Below are positions 25,667-36,258 of a stretch of DNA of 64,000 bases, piece by piece. The stretch's first letter is position 1; each line of letters begins with the position of its first letter. The stretch is taken from contig NZ_WEHZ01000002.1 of NCBI RefSeq assembly GCF_012641745.1, positions 1 to 64,000 of the forward strand, given 5' to 3'. The DNA comes from Pseudoalteromonas peptidolytica (GTDB lineage Bacteria > Pseudomonadota > Gammaproteobacteria > Enterobacterales > Alteromonadaceae). Position numbers and translations under genes: made by a program. Under the pieces are notes generated by a model. The model was not told the origin of the DNA. It saw nothing but the letters and a program-made list of their open reading frames with translations, and did no database searches.

Positions 25667-28600
25667 CATAGCATGTATGGATTTTTCGCACCTGAGTCAT
25701 TACTGACGACGGGTCTTGATTTAATTTCCTCAAGCTTATGTAAAATGTCTTTGAGCTGTTGCTGAACTGGCTCTGTATTTGAGTTTGTTAGGGTATTTGC
25801 TAATAATGTCGTGACGGCCTCAAGCGCTTTTGCATTACTGTCATCAAGGTGATTATCGACTTGGATCTGCGGTTGTGCCACCGCCTCTAAGCGATCTGAC
25901 AAGTATGAAAATAACGTATTTTGCTGCTGACTCTGTTGACCCAATGCGTGTTGTATTTGTGCTTGAGTGTTAAGCAAGTCATTGAGTTTATCCAGATTAG
26001 CGAGTAGCTGCTGGCCATTCGCGGTTTGTTGGATAGTATTTTGTAACCCTGTCATTTCCTGAACAACTTGTTGCTGTGAAGCTATCAATTGTGTTAACGG
26101 GGCAACATAAGGCTGCTGTGATAAGGTCTCTCGTAGCTCAGTTAACTGGGTGGAGAACTCTTGTTCGTCAAGCACTTGAGCCAATTGCTGCAGCAGCGCA
26201 CTGTAATCAAAGCTAAGCTGTTCTTTATCGAGTTTAGCGGCGATTTGGGCAAGGGATTTATTAACAAAGCTTAGTTGTTCAACGGCCAATTGTGCAGGGC
26301 TTCCTTCATCACTACTACGGTTTAGGCGCGCGTACTCTGCTTTAATTTCATACCAGCGAGCCGCTGCTTCATCCGTTAATGTGCCGCGCAATTGGGCCAG
26401 TTTTAGTAGATTTTCTTCACTGCCTTTGCTCAGTGTTTGTGCCTCACCGCGGTAGTGATCTTGAATTAGGTTTTCAAGCTCACTGTCATTCATGGCAGCA
26501 ACCACCTTTTCAGCCATTTTATTCATATTACGGTAGCTGCCTTGTAATTTAAACGGCGGCTCTGTGCGGTAGTTATCATCTTGCGCAGCAGAGGCAATAT
26601 ACTGTGCATTTACTTTTAAAATAGTGTCGCGAATGGTGAGTAGCTTTTTCAGTACGCTGACAATTTCATTTACTTGTGCTTGAGAGTAATTAAACTCCAA
26701 TTCATTAATAGAAAGATCTTCACCTTGAGCAATGCGAACCAGTTGATATAAGTCTTCCATGCCACGATTAGCAAGAGGTGCGAGCACGGCGTTGGAAGTG
26801 AGCGTATTTTCAATAAAGCTCATCGCAAATTCTTGTTCACAGCCACTTAGGGTATCACCAAGATTATAAATATCGGCACGGTTGGCTAGCATATCAGGGA
26901 TTTTAAATGACTCACCAGATTCGGTATAAGGGTTTCCAGCCATTACCACGGCAAACTTCTTACCTCTGAGATCATAGGTTTTACTGCGACCGTTCCACAC
27001 ACCGTCTATGCGTCTTGAGCCGTCACATAAAGAAATGAATTTTTGTAAAAACTCAGGGTTGGTATGCTGAATATCGTCAAGGTATAGCATCACGTTATTG
27101 CCCATCTCAAAGCTTTGATTGATCTTTTCAATTTCTTTTGCAGCAGTGGCGTTGATGGCTTGCGCGGGATCTAAGGATAATTGGTCATGACCAATTGATG
27201 GACAGTTTACCTTAACGAAAGTGAGTCCTAGGCGATTCGCTACATATTCTATTAGCGTGGTTTTACCATAGCCCGGTGGTGAAATAAGGAGTAGCATGCC
27301 CATTAAATCGGTGCGTTTATTATTACCTGCCGCTCCGATTTGTTTTGCTAAGTTATCGCCAATAATAGGGAAGTAGACTTTGTCAATCAGCTGATTTCGC
27401 ACAAATGAGCTTAGTGGTCTGGGTTTAAACTCATCCAGCTGCAAGCGCTGCTTTTGTGCCTCAAGCACTTGTGCTTTTAGTTGTTGGTACTGTTTGTAAG
27501 CGGGAACATGAATACTAAGATACTCATTGCTTCGGGCAAAAAAGTCGGCGTAATCTAGGTGTAGCACTTGGTTCTCGATCCGTGGGTGTTGACCCATTAA
27601 ACCTGAGATCTCGGTTTTTATTTCGGCTTCTTTGACTTGGTAGGTGAGGCTAAAATGCTTAGAGAGCAAAATGCTGTTTGCCGCTTCGAGTAATATCTCT
27701 GTGCTTGCATTTTGCTTATTGCCATAGGCGCGCAGCCAGCTGCTTAGTAGGCGACATTTGTCTGCAAGTTTAGTTAAATGCGCCAATGAGTCTTCAAGTT
27801 GTTGCCACACCCCTTTGGCTTTTGCCATTGAGATAAACTGCTCGCTTATCTGTTTAGCCGACGCTGCCAGATCAAATTGTCTCGGTTTGTGTTGCCTAGC
27901 AAGGGCTTTAATGAGGTAAGCTGCACTTAATTCGCCTGAAAAGCGGCTTAACTCTTCTACATAGCCCGATAAGTTCTGTTGGCAAAATACAGTGATATGT
28001 TTACTTAGTGTGTTGCTCAGCTGCTGGCTAAAACCATGATCATCTAACTTCGTTGCCATTAACTCAGCTTGTGTCGCTTGAAACGTCAATTCAGTGAGCT
28101 CAGGTTGGCTTAGTTGTGTATAAAATAACTGTGCTGCAACCCGACAACTGGCTGGATAGATGAGTAACCCCAGCTGTTGCTTTTGTTGTAGTAAGTTCTC
28201 TAAAATCAGACTGGCATCATGATCGTGAATGCCTTTTTCATAGCCTTCTTGGTATCTTGGCTCGGCATACTTTTGTACGATGGCAAGCAAACTTCCATTA
28301 TCAGCAGCAAGCTCAAGTGTAGCTTGAGTAAAATCATTCTCTTCTTGTTCAGCAGCAGCCAAAACTTGTGCTGCTAAGTACTCTCCACGATAGAAATGGC
28401 GATTCTCTGATATCAGATTTTGTTGCCAGTAGGCACTTGCATCATTAAGTAATTGGTTGCTTTTTGAATCTGGAATAACATCAAAATACTCAGTACCTGT
28501 GAGGTGTAACATGAGCTGTTCGTCACGTGGTAGCAAAGTCAAATCAAGCATTTGTTTGTTAACACTGAATGCGTGTTTTCCTACTTTTACTGTGTTGCCA

Positions 28601-31161
28601 CCATCGGTATAGATATCTTGCTTGTCTCGCAAAGCTCGGATCGCTTGATCTTTACAGGCTTTGAGTTTGGCCTGAATATCATCTGCTTTCACTTCATCAC
28701 TGAGATCTTTTAGCTCTTGGGTTAAATCGCGAAGCTTGCCAATCATAGGATCAGACGCAAAATAGCTATTAATGTCATCTAAAGTTTTAAAGCTTTGTGT
28801 GCGCCTTGTTACCCCTTGTAAAATACGTTCGGCAGCGTTTGCTAAGCTCAGTGCGCGGCGCTGTCTGTCGTCAATGAGCTGCTGTTTATGTGCCTCAAAG
28901 CTTTCATAAACGTCATCACGTTTAGCCAAAATCTCCGTTAAAAATTCATCATATTGACTAAACTGGGACTCTAATTCTTCTAGCTGAATAAGCAAGCGAG
29001 ATAACTGTTCATCACACTGCTCTGGGGTTTTAGCTGCGCTAAGACCACTGGTAATACTTTGACTAAAGAGCTTAAAGCGAGCTGCAAATTCCGCTTTAGC
29101 CTCAACGCTGCCGACACTTTTTTTCTGAATTTCTAATGCTGCTTTGGTGCGATTTACTTGGCCATAAATAGTGCTGACATCTTCCAAAATTTTAGTGCGA
29201 ACACGGCTATCTTCAATGTCGAGATCCAGCATGGTGTGGTTGAGCAAATCAAGCTCAGCGCTCAAAGTTTCTAAGTTCGATAGAAAGCCATTTAGTTCTG
29301 TGACACTTTCAGTGTGTGCTCTGGCTTCTTCTAAACCCTCAAGTTGGGCGTAGTAGGGCGCTAATGCACTGTCTTGTTGCAAAAACTCGGCAGTTTTGTG
29401 GCTTAGACTTAGGGTGTGTTCATCAATTTGCTGCTGCATTGCAAAGAGCGCTTCAAGGTTGATGTATTTCACCTCTTCAAGGCTAATTACTTTTCCCTTT
29501 AAATGCTTAAGTGACTCTAAACTTTGCACAAACTGTTCTGCTTTTTTAAAGCTGTCTGGGCGTACTTCCCGTAATACGTCTTGTAAGGACTGTTGTATTT
29601 CAGCTTCTGCGCGTTTGGCGTCAGCTTCAATTTGACTTACTTTTTCAAACTCATCAAGTACTTGTTCTGAAGTTTCAAAAATATCATGCAGCTTTGCCGT
29701 TACGTCTTTAAAATCGGGCTCTGCAAGCCAGTGGTAACGGTCTAAAATACTGCGGGTCAGGGCTATCAAATCTTCATAATGAAATACCGTTGGGCTTTGG
29801 TCGTTGATTGCTTTAAAAACGCTGTATAAATCAGAGATCGCCCGTACTAAATCAGGGTTCCCAATCCGGCCAAATAATCCAGTGGCTCGAGGCGCTTTGG
29901 CGGCAAACTCACTGCTATAAAAAGGGCTTTGCCAGATCTGAATAGGGTGAACGCGTTCAGGCTCAGGCTCCGCTTTAAAGGTCAGCGCCAAACCGTCGTC
30001 ATAAATACCATAGCCATGACAATAAATAGGGTTTTGCAGATTTTTCTCAATAATATTATAAGAGAAGAGTGCATAGCGCCCATCGTTTGGTTCGTAAAAA
30101 ATATAGAGTACGTCTTCACCATTGGGGGATTTGAGCTGACGATGAAAAATTAACTCATCTAGTTGGTCGTCAAAATAGCGAGTTTGCCCAGATTGCAGGT
30201 AATATCCCCCAGGAAAAATAATACCTTGATTCTCTGGTAGCTGCACACAGGCACCACCTAGTGCATCTTGGCGCAGTATCTGCTGGGTACGACAGTTATA
30301 AATAAAGTAACGCCACTGTTTTTCACGATAGGGGAGCAACTTGAGCAGTACCATTTCGCCAACTTCGGCAAAGCGTAAATCGCAATCTGTAAGCGATTGG
30401 CTGGCGTCATCTACATCTTCTTGGTAAATACCTTCACCACTTTGGGTGTTATTTTCAATTTTAACGGTGAGTTTGCCGCGAGAAACTTCTATAAAGACTT
30501 TATCGTTTACATTAATATGTGGATGGCGGCCTTCGACATGGTCGGAGCGGTCGGTTTTTTGCCACTCAAAGTCAAAGTTTTCTACCTCGCCTAAGTCACG
30601 CTCTCCGCGGTTATCAATGTAATCTAAGGTCTCGTCTTTGGCGATCTGCCAGCGAAATACACGGACATCAGAGAGTTTTTCACCAATCTGAAATAGCGCA
30701 AAGAGCTTGTTTGATTTGACAAAGAGGTGTTGTAGTCGAGTGTCTTTGTAATAGGTGTATAATTCATCAAAGTCACGTAAAAAACGCGGATCGGTAAGAA
30801 ACTTAGTTTCTTGGGGGTAAGGCTCTATCTCGTAATGGTCATCTTGCAGGTGTAGTTTTTGTACTGTGAATACATCACTCACTTGGGTGTTTTGTTTGAG
30901 CCCCATAAACACATTGTAGGCGAAGATAAGTTTATCGCCTATGAGCACGATGTCTCGTGGCACGCAGTTATGCTCAGTACGAACTCTTGCTCGACCTTGT
31001 ACTTTAAGTTCTGTACTACCAAAGGTATCAACACGTTGTTGGTTAATTTGGTCTATTTGGCTTTTTAGATCGTTACCAAAGTTGCCAAGTCGGCGCTTTA
31101 TGAGTTGATAAGAATCTTGCTCGAGCGTTCGCTCTGGCGCTTGTTGCGTTGCTTCCGTCAT
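25666..31161 (-). CDS. Giant AAA+ ATPase with long coiled-coil region
   Basis: 1831 residues from ATG 31161, which has AGGA upstream (a GTG seven codons further up is less likely). N-terminal ~480 residues are strand-rich and may form a propeller-like sensor; about 500-900 is helical and coiled-coil; an AAA+ domain follows with Walker A PPGYGKTT near residue 1300 and Walker B VMLYLDDIQ near 1360; the C-terminal 350 residues are Gln-rich coiled coil. Similar proteins are often labelled DNA repair ATPase, but I know of no firm evidence for that role. No signal peptide or membrane span is seen, so it is probably cytoplasmic. It follows the flotillin gene by 65 bp; with the YqiJ-like gene the three look like one operon. 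Confidence 0.8.
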   Translation of the reverse strand: MTEATQQAPERTLEQDSYQLIKRRLGNFGNDLKSQIDQINQQRVDTFGSTELKVQGRARVRTEHNCVPRDIVLIGDKLIFAYNVFMGLKQNTQVSDVFTVQKLHLQDDHYEIEPYPQETKFLTDPRFLRDFDELYTYYKDTRLQHLFVKSNKLFALFQIGEKLSDVRVFRWQIAKDETLDYIDNRGERDLGEVENFDFEWQKTDRSDHVEGRHPHINVNDKVFIEVSRGKLTVKIENNTQSGEGIYQEDVDDASQSLTDCDLRFAEVGEMVLLKLLPYREKQWRYFIYNCRTQQILRQDALGGACVQLPENQGIIFPGGYYLQSGQTRYFDDQLDELIFHRQLKSPNGEDVLYIFYEPNDGRYALFSYNIIEKNLQNPIYCHGYGIYDDGLALTFKAEPEPERVHPIQIWQSPFYSSEFAAKAPRATGLFGRIGNPDLVRAISDLYSVFKAINDQSPTVFHYEDLIALTRSILDRYHWLAEPDFKDVTAKLHDIFETSEQVLDEFEKVSQIEADAKRAEAEIQQSLQDVLREVRPDSFKKAEQFVQSLESLKHLKGKVISLEEVKYINLEALFAMQQQIDEHTLSLSHKTAEFLQQDSALAPYYAQLEGLEEARAHTESVTELNGFLSNLETLSAELDLLNHTMLDLDIEDSRVRTKILEDVSTIYGQVNRTKAALEIQKKSVGSVEAKAEFAARFKLFSQSITSGLSAAKTPEQCDEQLSRLLIQLEELESQFSQYDEFLTEILAKRDDVYESFEAHKQQLIDDRQRRALSLANAAERILQGVTRRTQSFKTLDDINSYFASDPMIGKLRDLTQELKDLSDEVKADDIQAKLKACKDQAIRALRDKQDIYTDGGNTVKVGKHAFSVNKQMLDLTLLPRDEQLMLHLTGTEYFDVIPDSKSNQLLNDASAYWQQNLISENRHFYRGEYLAAQVLAAAEQEENDFTQATLELAADNGSLLAIVQKYAEPRYQEGYEKGIHDHDASLILENLLQQKQQLGLLIYPASCRVAAQLFYTQLSQPELTELTFQATQAELMATKLDDHGFSQQLSNTLSKHITVFCQQNLSGYVEELSRFSGELSAAYLIKALARQHKPRQFDLAASAKQISEQFISMAKAKGVWQQLEDSLAHLTKLADKCRLLSSWLRAYGNKQNASTEILLEAANSILLSKHFSLTYQVKEAEIKTEISGLMGQHPRIENQVLHLDYADFFARSNEYLSIHVPAYKQYQQLKAQVLEAQKQRLQLDEFKPRPLSSFVRNQLIDKVYFPIIGDNLAKQIGAAGNNKRTDLMGMLLLISPPGYGKTTLIEYVANRLGLTFVKVNCPSIGHDQLSLDPAQAINATAAKEIEKINQSFEMGNNVMLYLDDIQHTNPEFLQKFISLCDGSRRIDGVWNGRSKTYDLRGKKFAVVMAGNPYTESGESFKIPDMLANRADIYNLGDTLSGCEQEFAMSFIENTLTSNAVLAPLANRGMEDLYQLVRIAQGEDLSINELEFNYSQAQVNEIVSVLKKLLTIRDTILKVNAQYIASAAQDDNYRTEPPFKLQGSYRNMNKMAEKVVAAMNDSELENLIQDHYRGEAQTLSKGSEENLLKLAQLRGTLTDEAAARWYEIKAEYARLNRSSDEGSPAQLAVEQLSFVNKSLAQIAAKLDKEQLSFDYSALLQQLAQVLDEQEFSTQLTELRETLSQQPYVAPLTQLIASQQQVVQEMTGLQNTIQQTANGQQLLANLDKLNDLLNTQAQIQHALGQQSQQQNTLFSYLSDRLEAVAQPQIQVDNHLDDSNAKALEAVTTLLANTLTNSNTEPVQQQLKDILHKLEEIKSRPVVSNDSGAKNPYML

Positions 31162-31226
31162 TCTTTGCTTTCCTATGTTCACTGCGCAAATGGGGAAGGA
31201 GCCAAGATTTTGGCCCCTTTGCTTGA

Positions 31227-33317
31227 TTACTCTACAGGTTCGTTTTGTTTACTGGCATTTAATGAACCACCAAGTAACTTGAGTAACTGCTGTTTATCCG
31301 CATCTGAGCTGCTGCTCAGTTGTTGGAAAAACTTACTCATGTTGATGTTCTTTAGTGTTTCAGAAGACGCATTGGCACCTGCTAGCACCCCTTTTAGGTC
31401 ATCCATTAGGTTGCGCTCACCATTTAAGTGATCTTTGAATACAGTTTGCACAGTCTTGCTTTCCCCAACTAAGCCATCGATAGACTTACCTACGGTAATC
31501 GCATTCATGAACTGGTTAAAGAACTGACCGTCGCCACCCATAAAGTTAATATCAGCACCGCTTAGTGCTTTGCCTAACACATCTGCTTGGCTTGCTGAAA
31601 CTTGTTTATTTGCCTCGATATTCGCCAGTGTCAGTTCTTTTTGCTGATTTAGTTGCAGTGTGAAGGCTTCGTATTCACGAGCATCGTTATCCATCTTGTT
31701 AAGCGCTTCAAGCTTTTCTGTGAGACCTTTTGCCTCAGCTGACATTCTGCGTTCAAGATTGATGGCTTCCGCCTCACCTTGTTTTTCAATGGCGTCAGCC
31801 ATGGCTGTCTGCACTTCGGCTTCTGCCATACCAATGTCACGCTTGCCTTGTGCTTCAGCTTCAAGTCTTTGTCTTAGTACTTGTGCTTCTGTTTCACCTT
31901 GCAGTGCATTAGCGGTTGCTTTCGCTTTGATAATATCGGCTTCAGCAAGCCCAGATGCTGCAGCTTCAACTTGCGAAGCTTCTGCCAATATCTTCTTCGA
32001 CTCAGCTGTCTGATTTGCAATACGTAGCTCTGCTGAAGCCATTTTTTCCATTTCACGGGCTTTAAACTCAGTTGCTTGCTCTTTGGCCTTTGCCGCTTCA
32101 ATATCTTTCACTAGAGCTTCTTCGGCCTCTGCTTGCGCAAGAATAATTTTGGCTTGCTTTTGACGCTCAGCATCAGCAATACACTGTACATCTTTGATAC
32201 GCTCTTGCTCTTCTGCGACGGTCTTCTCGACAGCAACGCGTTCACGCTGAACGTCAGCAATTTCTTTTTGCTCAACCTCAAGAGCTTTGGCTTTTTGAAT
32301 ACGTAAAATTTCGGTTTCGCGCTCGCGTTCGATGATTTCAATTTCTCGTGAGCGTGCCACTTTCTCTTCTTCAATGGCAAGCAAGCGAAGGCGGTTTTGC
32401 TCCGCTACGTCGATTTCACGTTGTTTGTTATGCTCAGCAATCGCGATTGCTTCATCGGCTTTTAAACGAGCCTCTTCGGCTTTTAAGCGTTCTTCATGTT
32501 TCACGCGCTCCGCTTCAGCAGCTTCTCTTGCACGCACCGATTCAATTTCACGACGTTGTTTTGCGCTTGCATCTTCTCTTTGACGCTCAACTTCTGCGGC
32601 TTTTTCGAATGCAGCTTGGTTTTGATTGTCGATCTGCGCTTTCTCATCACATTTAAGCTGATTGGTTTCAACGTTTTGCCTAGAGGTTTTTTCGGTAATA
32701 CGACGAATACCTTCAGCGTCGAGGATGTTATTTGGATCTAGTTTATCAATAGAAGTTTGCTCAAGGTAATCAATCGCGACATCTTCTAATGTATAGCCCG
32801 ATAAATCCTGGCCAATCACCTCTTTAATTGCATCACGGAATTCATTACGGTGAGTAAACAACTCCTCAAAGTTCATACGTTTACCTACTGTTTTCAAGGC
32901 TTCTGAGAATTTGGCCTCAAACAGTGCTTGCAAGGTTTCTGGTGCTGATGCGCGAGCGCAACCAACTTGCTTTGCAACACGTAGAATGTCTTCTTTATTT
33001 TCGTTGACGCGGATATAAAAGGTAATGGCAATATCGGCACGGATATTGTCTTTACAGATGAGGCCGCTGTTATCACGGCGCTCTAATACCATGCGATTAG
33101 TTGAAATATCCATCACTTCCATTTTGTGGATCACGGGTAATACAACACCGCCTGTGGTAGTAACATCAGGCTCATTTTTCATTTTGTTGATGATTAATGC
33201 CTGACCCTGCTCAACCTTACGGTAGAATTTACCTATTAAAAGTAAAATGGCGAATATGATTACAATGGCTATTCCCGCGATTGCGAGTACCGGTCCGAGG
33301 TTATTTAGAAATTCCAT
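31227..33317 (-). CDS. Flotillin/SPFH-domain membrane protein (YqiK-like)
   Basis: 696 residues: an N-terminal membrane span (about residues 8-28), an SPFH/band-7 domain to about 200, then a very long charged coiled coil with AE/KA-rich repeats (about 210-560), and a C-terminal tail. This is the layout of E. coli YqiK (553 residues) and bacterial flotillins, which oligomerise at the inner membrane and organise lipid domains or scaffold complexes. The start has AGGAAC at good spacing. The YqiJ-like gene 262 bp upstream and the giant ATPase downstream form a conserved-looking neighbourhood. Confidence 0.88.
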   Translation of the reverse strand: MEFLNNLGPVLAIAGIAIVIIFAILLLIGKFYRKVEQGQALIINKMKNEPDVTTTGGVVLPVIHKMEVMDISTNRMVLERRDNSGLICKDNIRADIAITFYIRVNENKEDILRVAKQVGCARASAPETLQALFEAKFSEALKTVGKRMNFEELFTHRNEFRDAIKEVIGQDLSGYTLEDVAIDYLEQTSIDKLDPNNILDAEGIRRITEKTSRQNVETNQLKCDEKAQIDNQNQAAFEKAAEVERQREDASAKQRREIESVRAREAAEAERVKHEERLKAEEARLKADEAIAIAEHNKQREIDVAEQNRLRLLAIEEEKVARSREIEIIERERETEILRIQKAKALEVEQKEIADVQRERVAVEKTVAEEQERIKDVQCIADAERQKQAKIILAQAEAEEALVKDIEAAKAKEQATEFKAREMEKMASAELRIANQTAESKKILAEASQVEAAASGLAEADIIKAKATANALQGETEAQVLRQRLEAEAQGKRDIGMAEAEVQTAMADAIEKQGEAEAINLERRMSAEAKGLTEKLEALNKMDNDAREYEAFTLQLNQQKELTLANIEANKQVSASQADVLGKALSGADINFMGGDGQFFNQFMNAITVGKSIDGLVGESKTVQTVFKDHLNGERNLMDDLKGVLAGANASSETLKNINMSKFFQQLSSSSDADKQQLLKLLGGSLNASKQNEPVE

Positions 33318-33543
33318 GCTTGTTCCTGCTTTGCGCTATATAGTTTGAACCAGAAGTAGTGGCTCGTGTTTTAATTCCGTTGTTTTGTATGTTTCACCCA
33401 TTGCATTGATAGTTATGTTCCTGCTGCAAATAGATAGGTGACTAAGTACGCTCTGTGTAAAGCTGTTGGCTAGATAAAAAGGCTGTTGAGTCCGATTTAA
33501 CAAGCACTTTATTTTTACTTCAGATACGAGTTAATTGTGTGTT

Positions 33544-33571
33544 TTACTCTGTCACTAATTGAGCAGAGTAA
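33544..33571. repeat. Hairpin between the YqiJ-like and flotillin genes
   Basis: TTACTCTG and its complement CAGAGTAA flank 12 bases right after the YqiJ-like stop codon. No T-run follows on the minus strand, so partial termination or mRNA processing is possible. The rest of 33318-33543 shows no gene. Confidence 0.4.
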
Positions 33572-33579
33572 GGGGGCAA

Positions 33580-34191
33580 TTACCAAGGTTTAGCTACAAC
33601 CGTGTAGCTATGGGTCGTGATGTCATGGTCAATAAGTAACGCACTGTCTCCTATGGTGAAGGTATTGTCTTCGTCTGAACGGATCTCAATCAGTTGTTCA
33701 GTACCCTGAATATATACTCTGGCTTGACCAAAGGTGCTACTTACGCGTGACGTGGCGATGGTACACTCAAGTCCAACCAGCGCATGTTTTGAAGTGGTTT
33801 CTTGGCTTTCAAAAAAGCGTCGTAAAGGCCTTACCAACAGCGCGGTAAGTGGTAAAGCTACGATAAGGCTGGCGAGCATGAATACTGTACCTATCAAATA
33901 ATAGGAAATACCATTACCGAGCAAATAAGCAAAAAGCTGCTGAGTATATAAACTGATAATCCAGCCAAGCGATATAATAATGCTCAGTGAGATACTCAGT
34001 GGCACTCCACCAAATGCGAGTTGCCAATACGAGCTACTTGAAGCCGTGTTCGCTTCAATATCAACATCACTCTCTAAAATATCGAGATCTACCAAGCCCA
34101 GCAGAGCTATTATCCAAAATAAGATGACGATCAATAGTAAGGTTGAAAAAATGATCGTAGGAAAAGTAAATGCTGTATTTAAAAATTCCAT
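33580..34191 (-). CDS. YqiJ-like membrane protein with OB-fold C terminus
   Basis: 203 residues with three hydrophobic segments (about residues 8-35, 60-80, 92-118) and a soluble C-terminal part (about 130-203) in which GLECTIATSRVSSTFGQARV and FTIGDSALLID are typical of the NfeD/YqiJ OB-fold. Such proteins are genetic partners of SPFH/flotillin proteins. The start has AAGGAG at good spacing. Here it is the first gene of the flotillin-ATPase block. Confidence 0.82.
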   Translation of the reverse strand: MEFLNTAFTFPTIIFSTLLLIVILFWIIALLGLVDLDILESDVDIEANTASSSSYWQLAFGGVPLSISLSIIISLGWIISLYTQQLFAYLLGNGISYYLIGTVFMLASLIVALPLTALLVRPLRRFFESQETTSKHALVGLECTIATSRVSSTFGQARVYIQGTEQLIEIRSDEDNTFTIGDSALLIDHDITTHSYTVVAKPW

Positions 34192-34536
34192 TTGCGCTCC
34201 TTAACTCCTCGTATTTACTTTGTGCTCAGCAAATAATTAGAAAAGGCTGCGTGTTCATGGGTTTTTGCTTTCACGACTTGACAGCGCATTGCATTATAGC
34301 TGAACGAGGGATAATCGATATGCTGTGTTGCTGATAATACTCAATAGATAATTGGTATAAAACAAGCTGTCCCTCTTGTAAGGTGAGAAATAGTCACCCT
34401 GTGTATCTAAAGTTGCCACAATGAGACATATTATGTCAACTAAATATTTGCTGTTGTTTTAACCCATTTGTTTAGCTGTGTGCAATAAGCTGAGGCGGGG
34501 AAATCGCGCCAGTTGTGATACCAGCGCGGCGGAGTA
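34192..34536. other. Gene-free stretch between the YqiJ-like gene and argR
   Basis: About 345 bp with no plausible gene. It should hold the promoter for the YqiJ-flotillin-ATPase block (a minus-strand TATAAT lies at 34293-34298, without a clear -35) and the end of the argR transcript. A lone ATTGGTATA fragment at 34352-34360 resembles the end of the dispersed repeat. Confidence 0.4.
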
Positions 34537-35004
34537 TTATACGTTATCAAATAGTGTCTTTACTTTATCTAGGGTCACGTCTATTTCTGATATTTTAGCT
34601 GGTGCAATAAAAATAGTATCGTCACCGGCTATGGTACCTAGTACACCATCTGCGGTGCCAAGAGAGTCCAATAATCGCGCGATTAGCTGGGCAGCTCCTG
34701 GGCTGGTGCGAATAATGATCATCATTTCATTGTGCATAATGTCTACGACCAGTTGGCGTAGTGGGCTTTTTGCCGTGGGCACGCTCATCTCAGCTGGTAA
34801 ACAATAAACCATTTCCTGCTTTGCATTACGGGTTCTTACAGCGCCAAACTTGCTAAGCATACGGGAGACTTTACTTTGACTAACATTGTCAAACCCTTGT
34901 TGTTTGAGCGCATCAACAATTTCACCTTGAGAGCCAAAGTTTTCTTCTTTTAGAATCGCTTTAAATGCTTTGATAAGTGCTTCTTGTTTTTCTTGCGGCT
35001 GCAT
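34537..35004 (-). CDS. argR: Arginine repressor ArgR
   Basis: 155-residue ArgR (E. coli 156). The N-terminal winged helix ([31 protein letters not shown] ... [17 protein letters not shown]) binds ARG boxes, and the C-terminal [13 protein letters not shown] motif binds L-arginine and forms the hexamer core. It represses arginine biosynthesis and is often autoregulated. Divergent from mdh, an arrangement conserved in E. coli and Vibrio. Confidence 0.95.
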   Translation of the reverse strand: MQPQEKQEALIKAFKAILKEENFGSQGEIVDALKQQGFDNVSQSKVSRMLSKFGAVRTRNAKQEMVYCLPAEMSVPTAKSPLRQLVVDIMHNEMMIIIRTSPGAAQLIARLLDSLGTADGVLGTIAGDDTIFIAPAKISEIDVTLDKVKTLFDNV

Positions 35005-35245
35005 AGTTTGTCTTCTTTTACGGCTAATTTTTAAATTCTACACAAAACCGTAAGGATCCCCAAATTTGCGCGACCAAAATAGCTGTCGTAAAGCATTGGC
35101 GCACAAAGTGTCGCGATCTTTACACTTTTACTTAAGACATTAGTCAAAAAATCTTGAAAATAGCCGTGATATATTTGTGTTTACCTGCGCTTTTCATTAT
35201 CTTTACTGCACACTCAATTCCACCTTCAAATTATGGAGAATTCAC

Positions 35246-36178
35246 ATGAAAGTTGCTGTATTAGGTGCCGCTGGCGGTATCGGTCAAGCTCTATCTTTAT
35301 TGCTTAAAAATGGTCTACCAGCTGGCTCTGAGTTAGCGCTTTATGACGTTGCACCTGTTGTACCTGGTGTTGCAGTTGACTTATCTCACATCCCAACTGC
35401 GGTAACTGTTGCAGGTTATGGTAAAGATGACCTAGACCCAGCACTAGCTGGTGCTGACGTAGTGCTTATCCCTGCTGGTATGCCGCGTAAGCCGGGTATG
35501 GACCGTGCTGATCTATTCAATGTAAATGCTGGTATCATCAGAACGCTTGCTGAAGGTATTGTTAAAAACTGCCCTAAAGCACTTGTCGGTATCATTACAA
35601 ACCCAGTAAATGGCACGGTACCAATCGTTGCTGAAGTATTCAAAAAAGCAGGAACTTATGATCCAGCTCGTGTATTCGGTGTAACAACGCTTGACGTTAT
35701 CCGCGCTGAAACTTTTATCGCAGAGCTAAAAGGTCTAGATGTTTCTGAAGTTAAGATCCCAGTAATTGGTGGTCACTCAGGTACTACAATTCTGCCTCTT
35801 CTTTCTCAAGTTGAAGGTGTTGAGTTTACTGACGAAGAAGTTGCTTCACTTACTACTCGCATTCAAAACGCAGGTACTGAAGTGGTTGAAGCAAAAGCTG
35901 GTGGTGGCTCAGCGACATTGTCTATGGGTGCAGCAGCAGCACGTTTCTGTTTCTCGCTAGTGAAAGGCCTGCAAGGTGAAGAAGTGTTAGAATACGCCTA
36001 TGTTGAAGGTAACACAGGCGATGCTACATTCTTTGCTCAGCCAGTTATCCTTGGCAAAAACGGTGTAGAGAAGTTACTTCCTTACGGTGAGCTAAGTGCG
36101 TTTGAGCAAAAAGCAAAAGACGACATGCTAGCGACACTTGAAAAAGACATCAAAGAAGGTGTTGATTTCATGGCGTAA
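35246..36178 (+). CDS. mdh: Malate dehydrogenase
   Basis: 310-residue NAD-dependent malate dehydrogenase (E. coli 312) of the TCA cycle. N-terminal [10 protein letters not shown] binds [15 protein letters not shown] carries two substrate Arg residues, and [14 protein letters not shown] holds the catalytic His (near residue 177). ATG 35246 with GGAGAA upstream matches the E. coli start [13 protein letters not shown]; the frame extended back to 35177 is not used. Likely monocistronic, with its own terminator. Confidence 0.97.
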   Translation: MKVAVLGAAGGIGQALSLLLKNGLPAGSELALYDVAPVVPGVAVDLSHIPTAVTVAGYGKDDLDPALAGADVVLIPAGMPRKPGMDRADLFNVNAGIIRTLAEGIVKNCPKALVGIITNPVNGTVPIVAEVFKKAGTYDPARVFGVTTLDVIRAETFIAELKGLDVSEVKIPVIGGHSGTTILPLLSQVEGVEFTDEEVASLTTRIQNAGTEVVEAKAGGGSATLSMGAAAARFCFSLVKGLQGEEVLEYAYVEGNTGDATFFAQPVILGKNGVEKLLPYGELSAFEQKAKDDMLATLEKDIKEGVDFMA

Positions 36179-36196
36179 GCCAGACTGATACAAAAA

Positions 36197-36228
36197 ACCA
36201 GTCGCTTTTACAGTGACTGGTTTTTTTA
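36197..36228 (+). terminator. Rho-independent terminator of mdh
   Basis: ACCAGTC and GACTGGT form a 7-bp stem around about 10 bases, followed by TTTTTTT. Located 18 bp after the mdh stop codon, and it could also serve the convergent serA transcript. Confidence 0.85.
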
Positions 36229-36258
36229 TGCCTGAGGTTTACCCTCACACTGTTGGGT

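Noticed and set aside
32332..32656. ORFs on the plus strand inside the flotillin coiled coil
   Set aside because: Low-complexity shadows of the repeated Glu/Ala/Lys codons on the other strand.
35005..35245. ARG boxes between argR and mdh
   Set aside because: AT-rich stretches were examined but no site matched the TGAAT-N-ATTCA palindrome well enough to claim.
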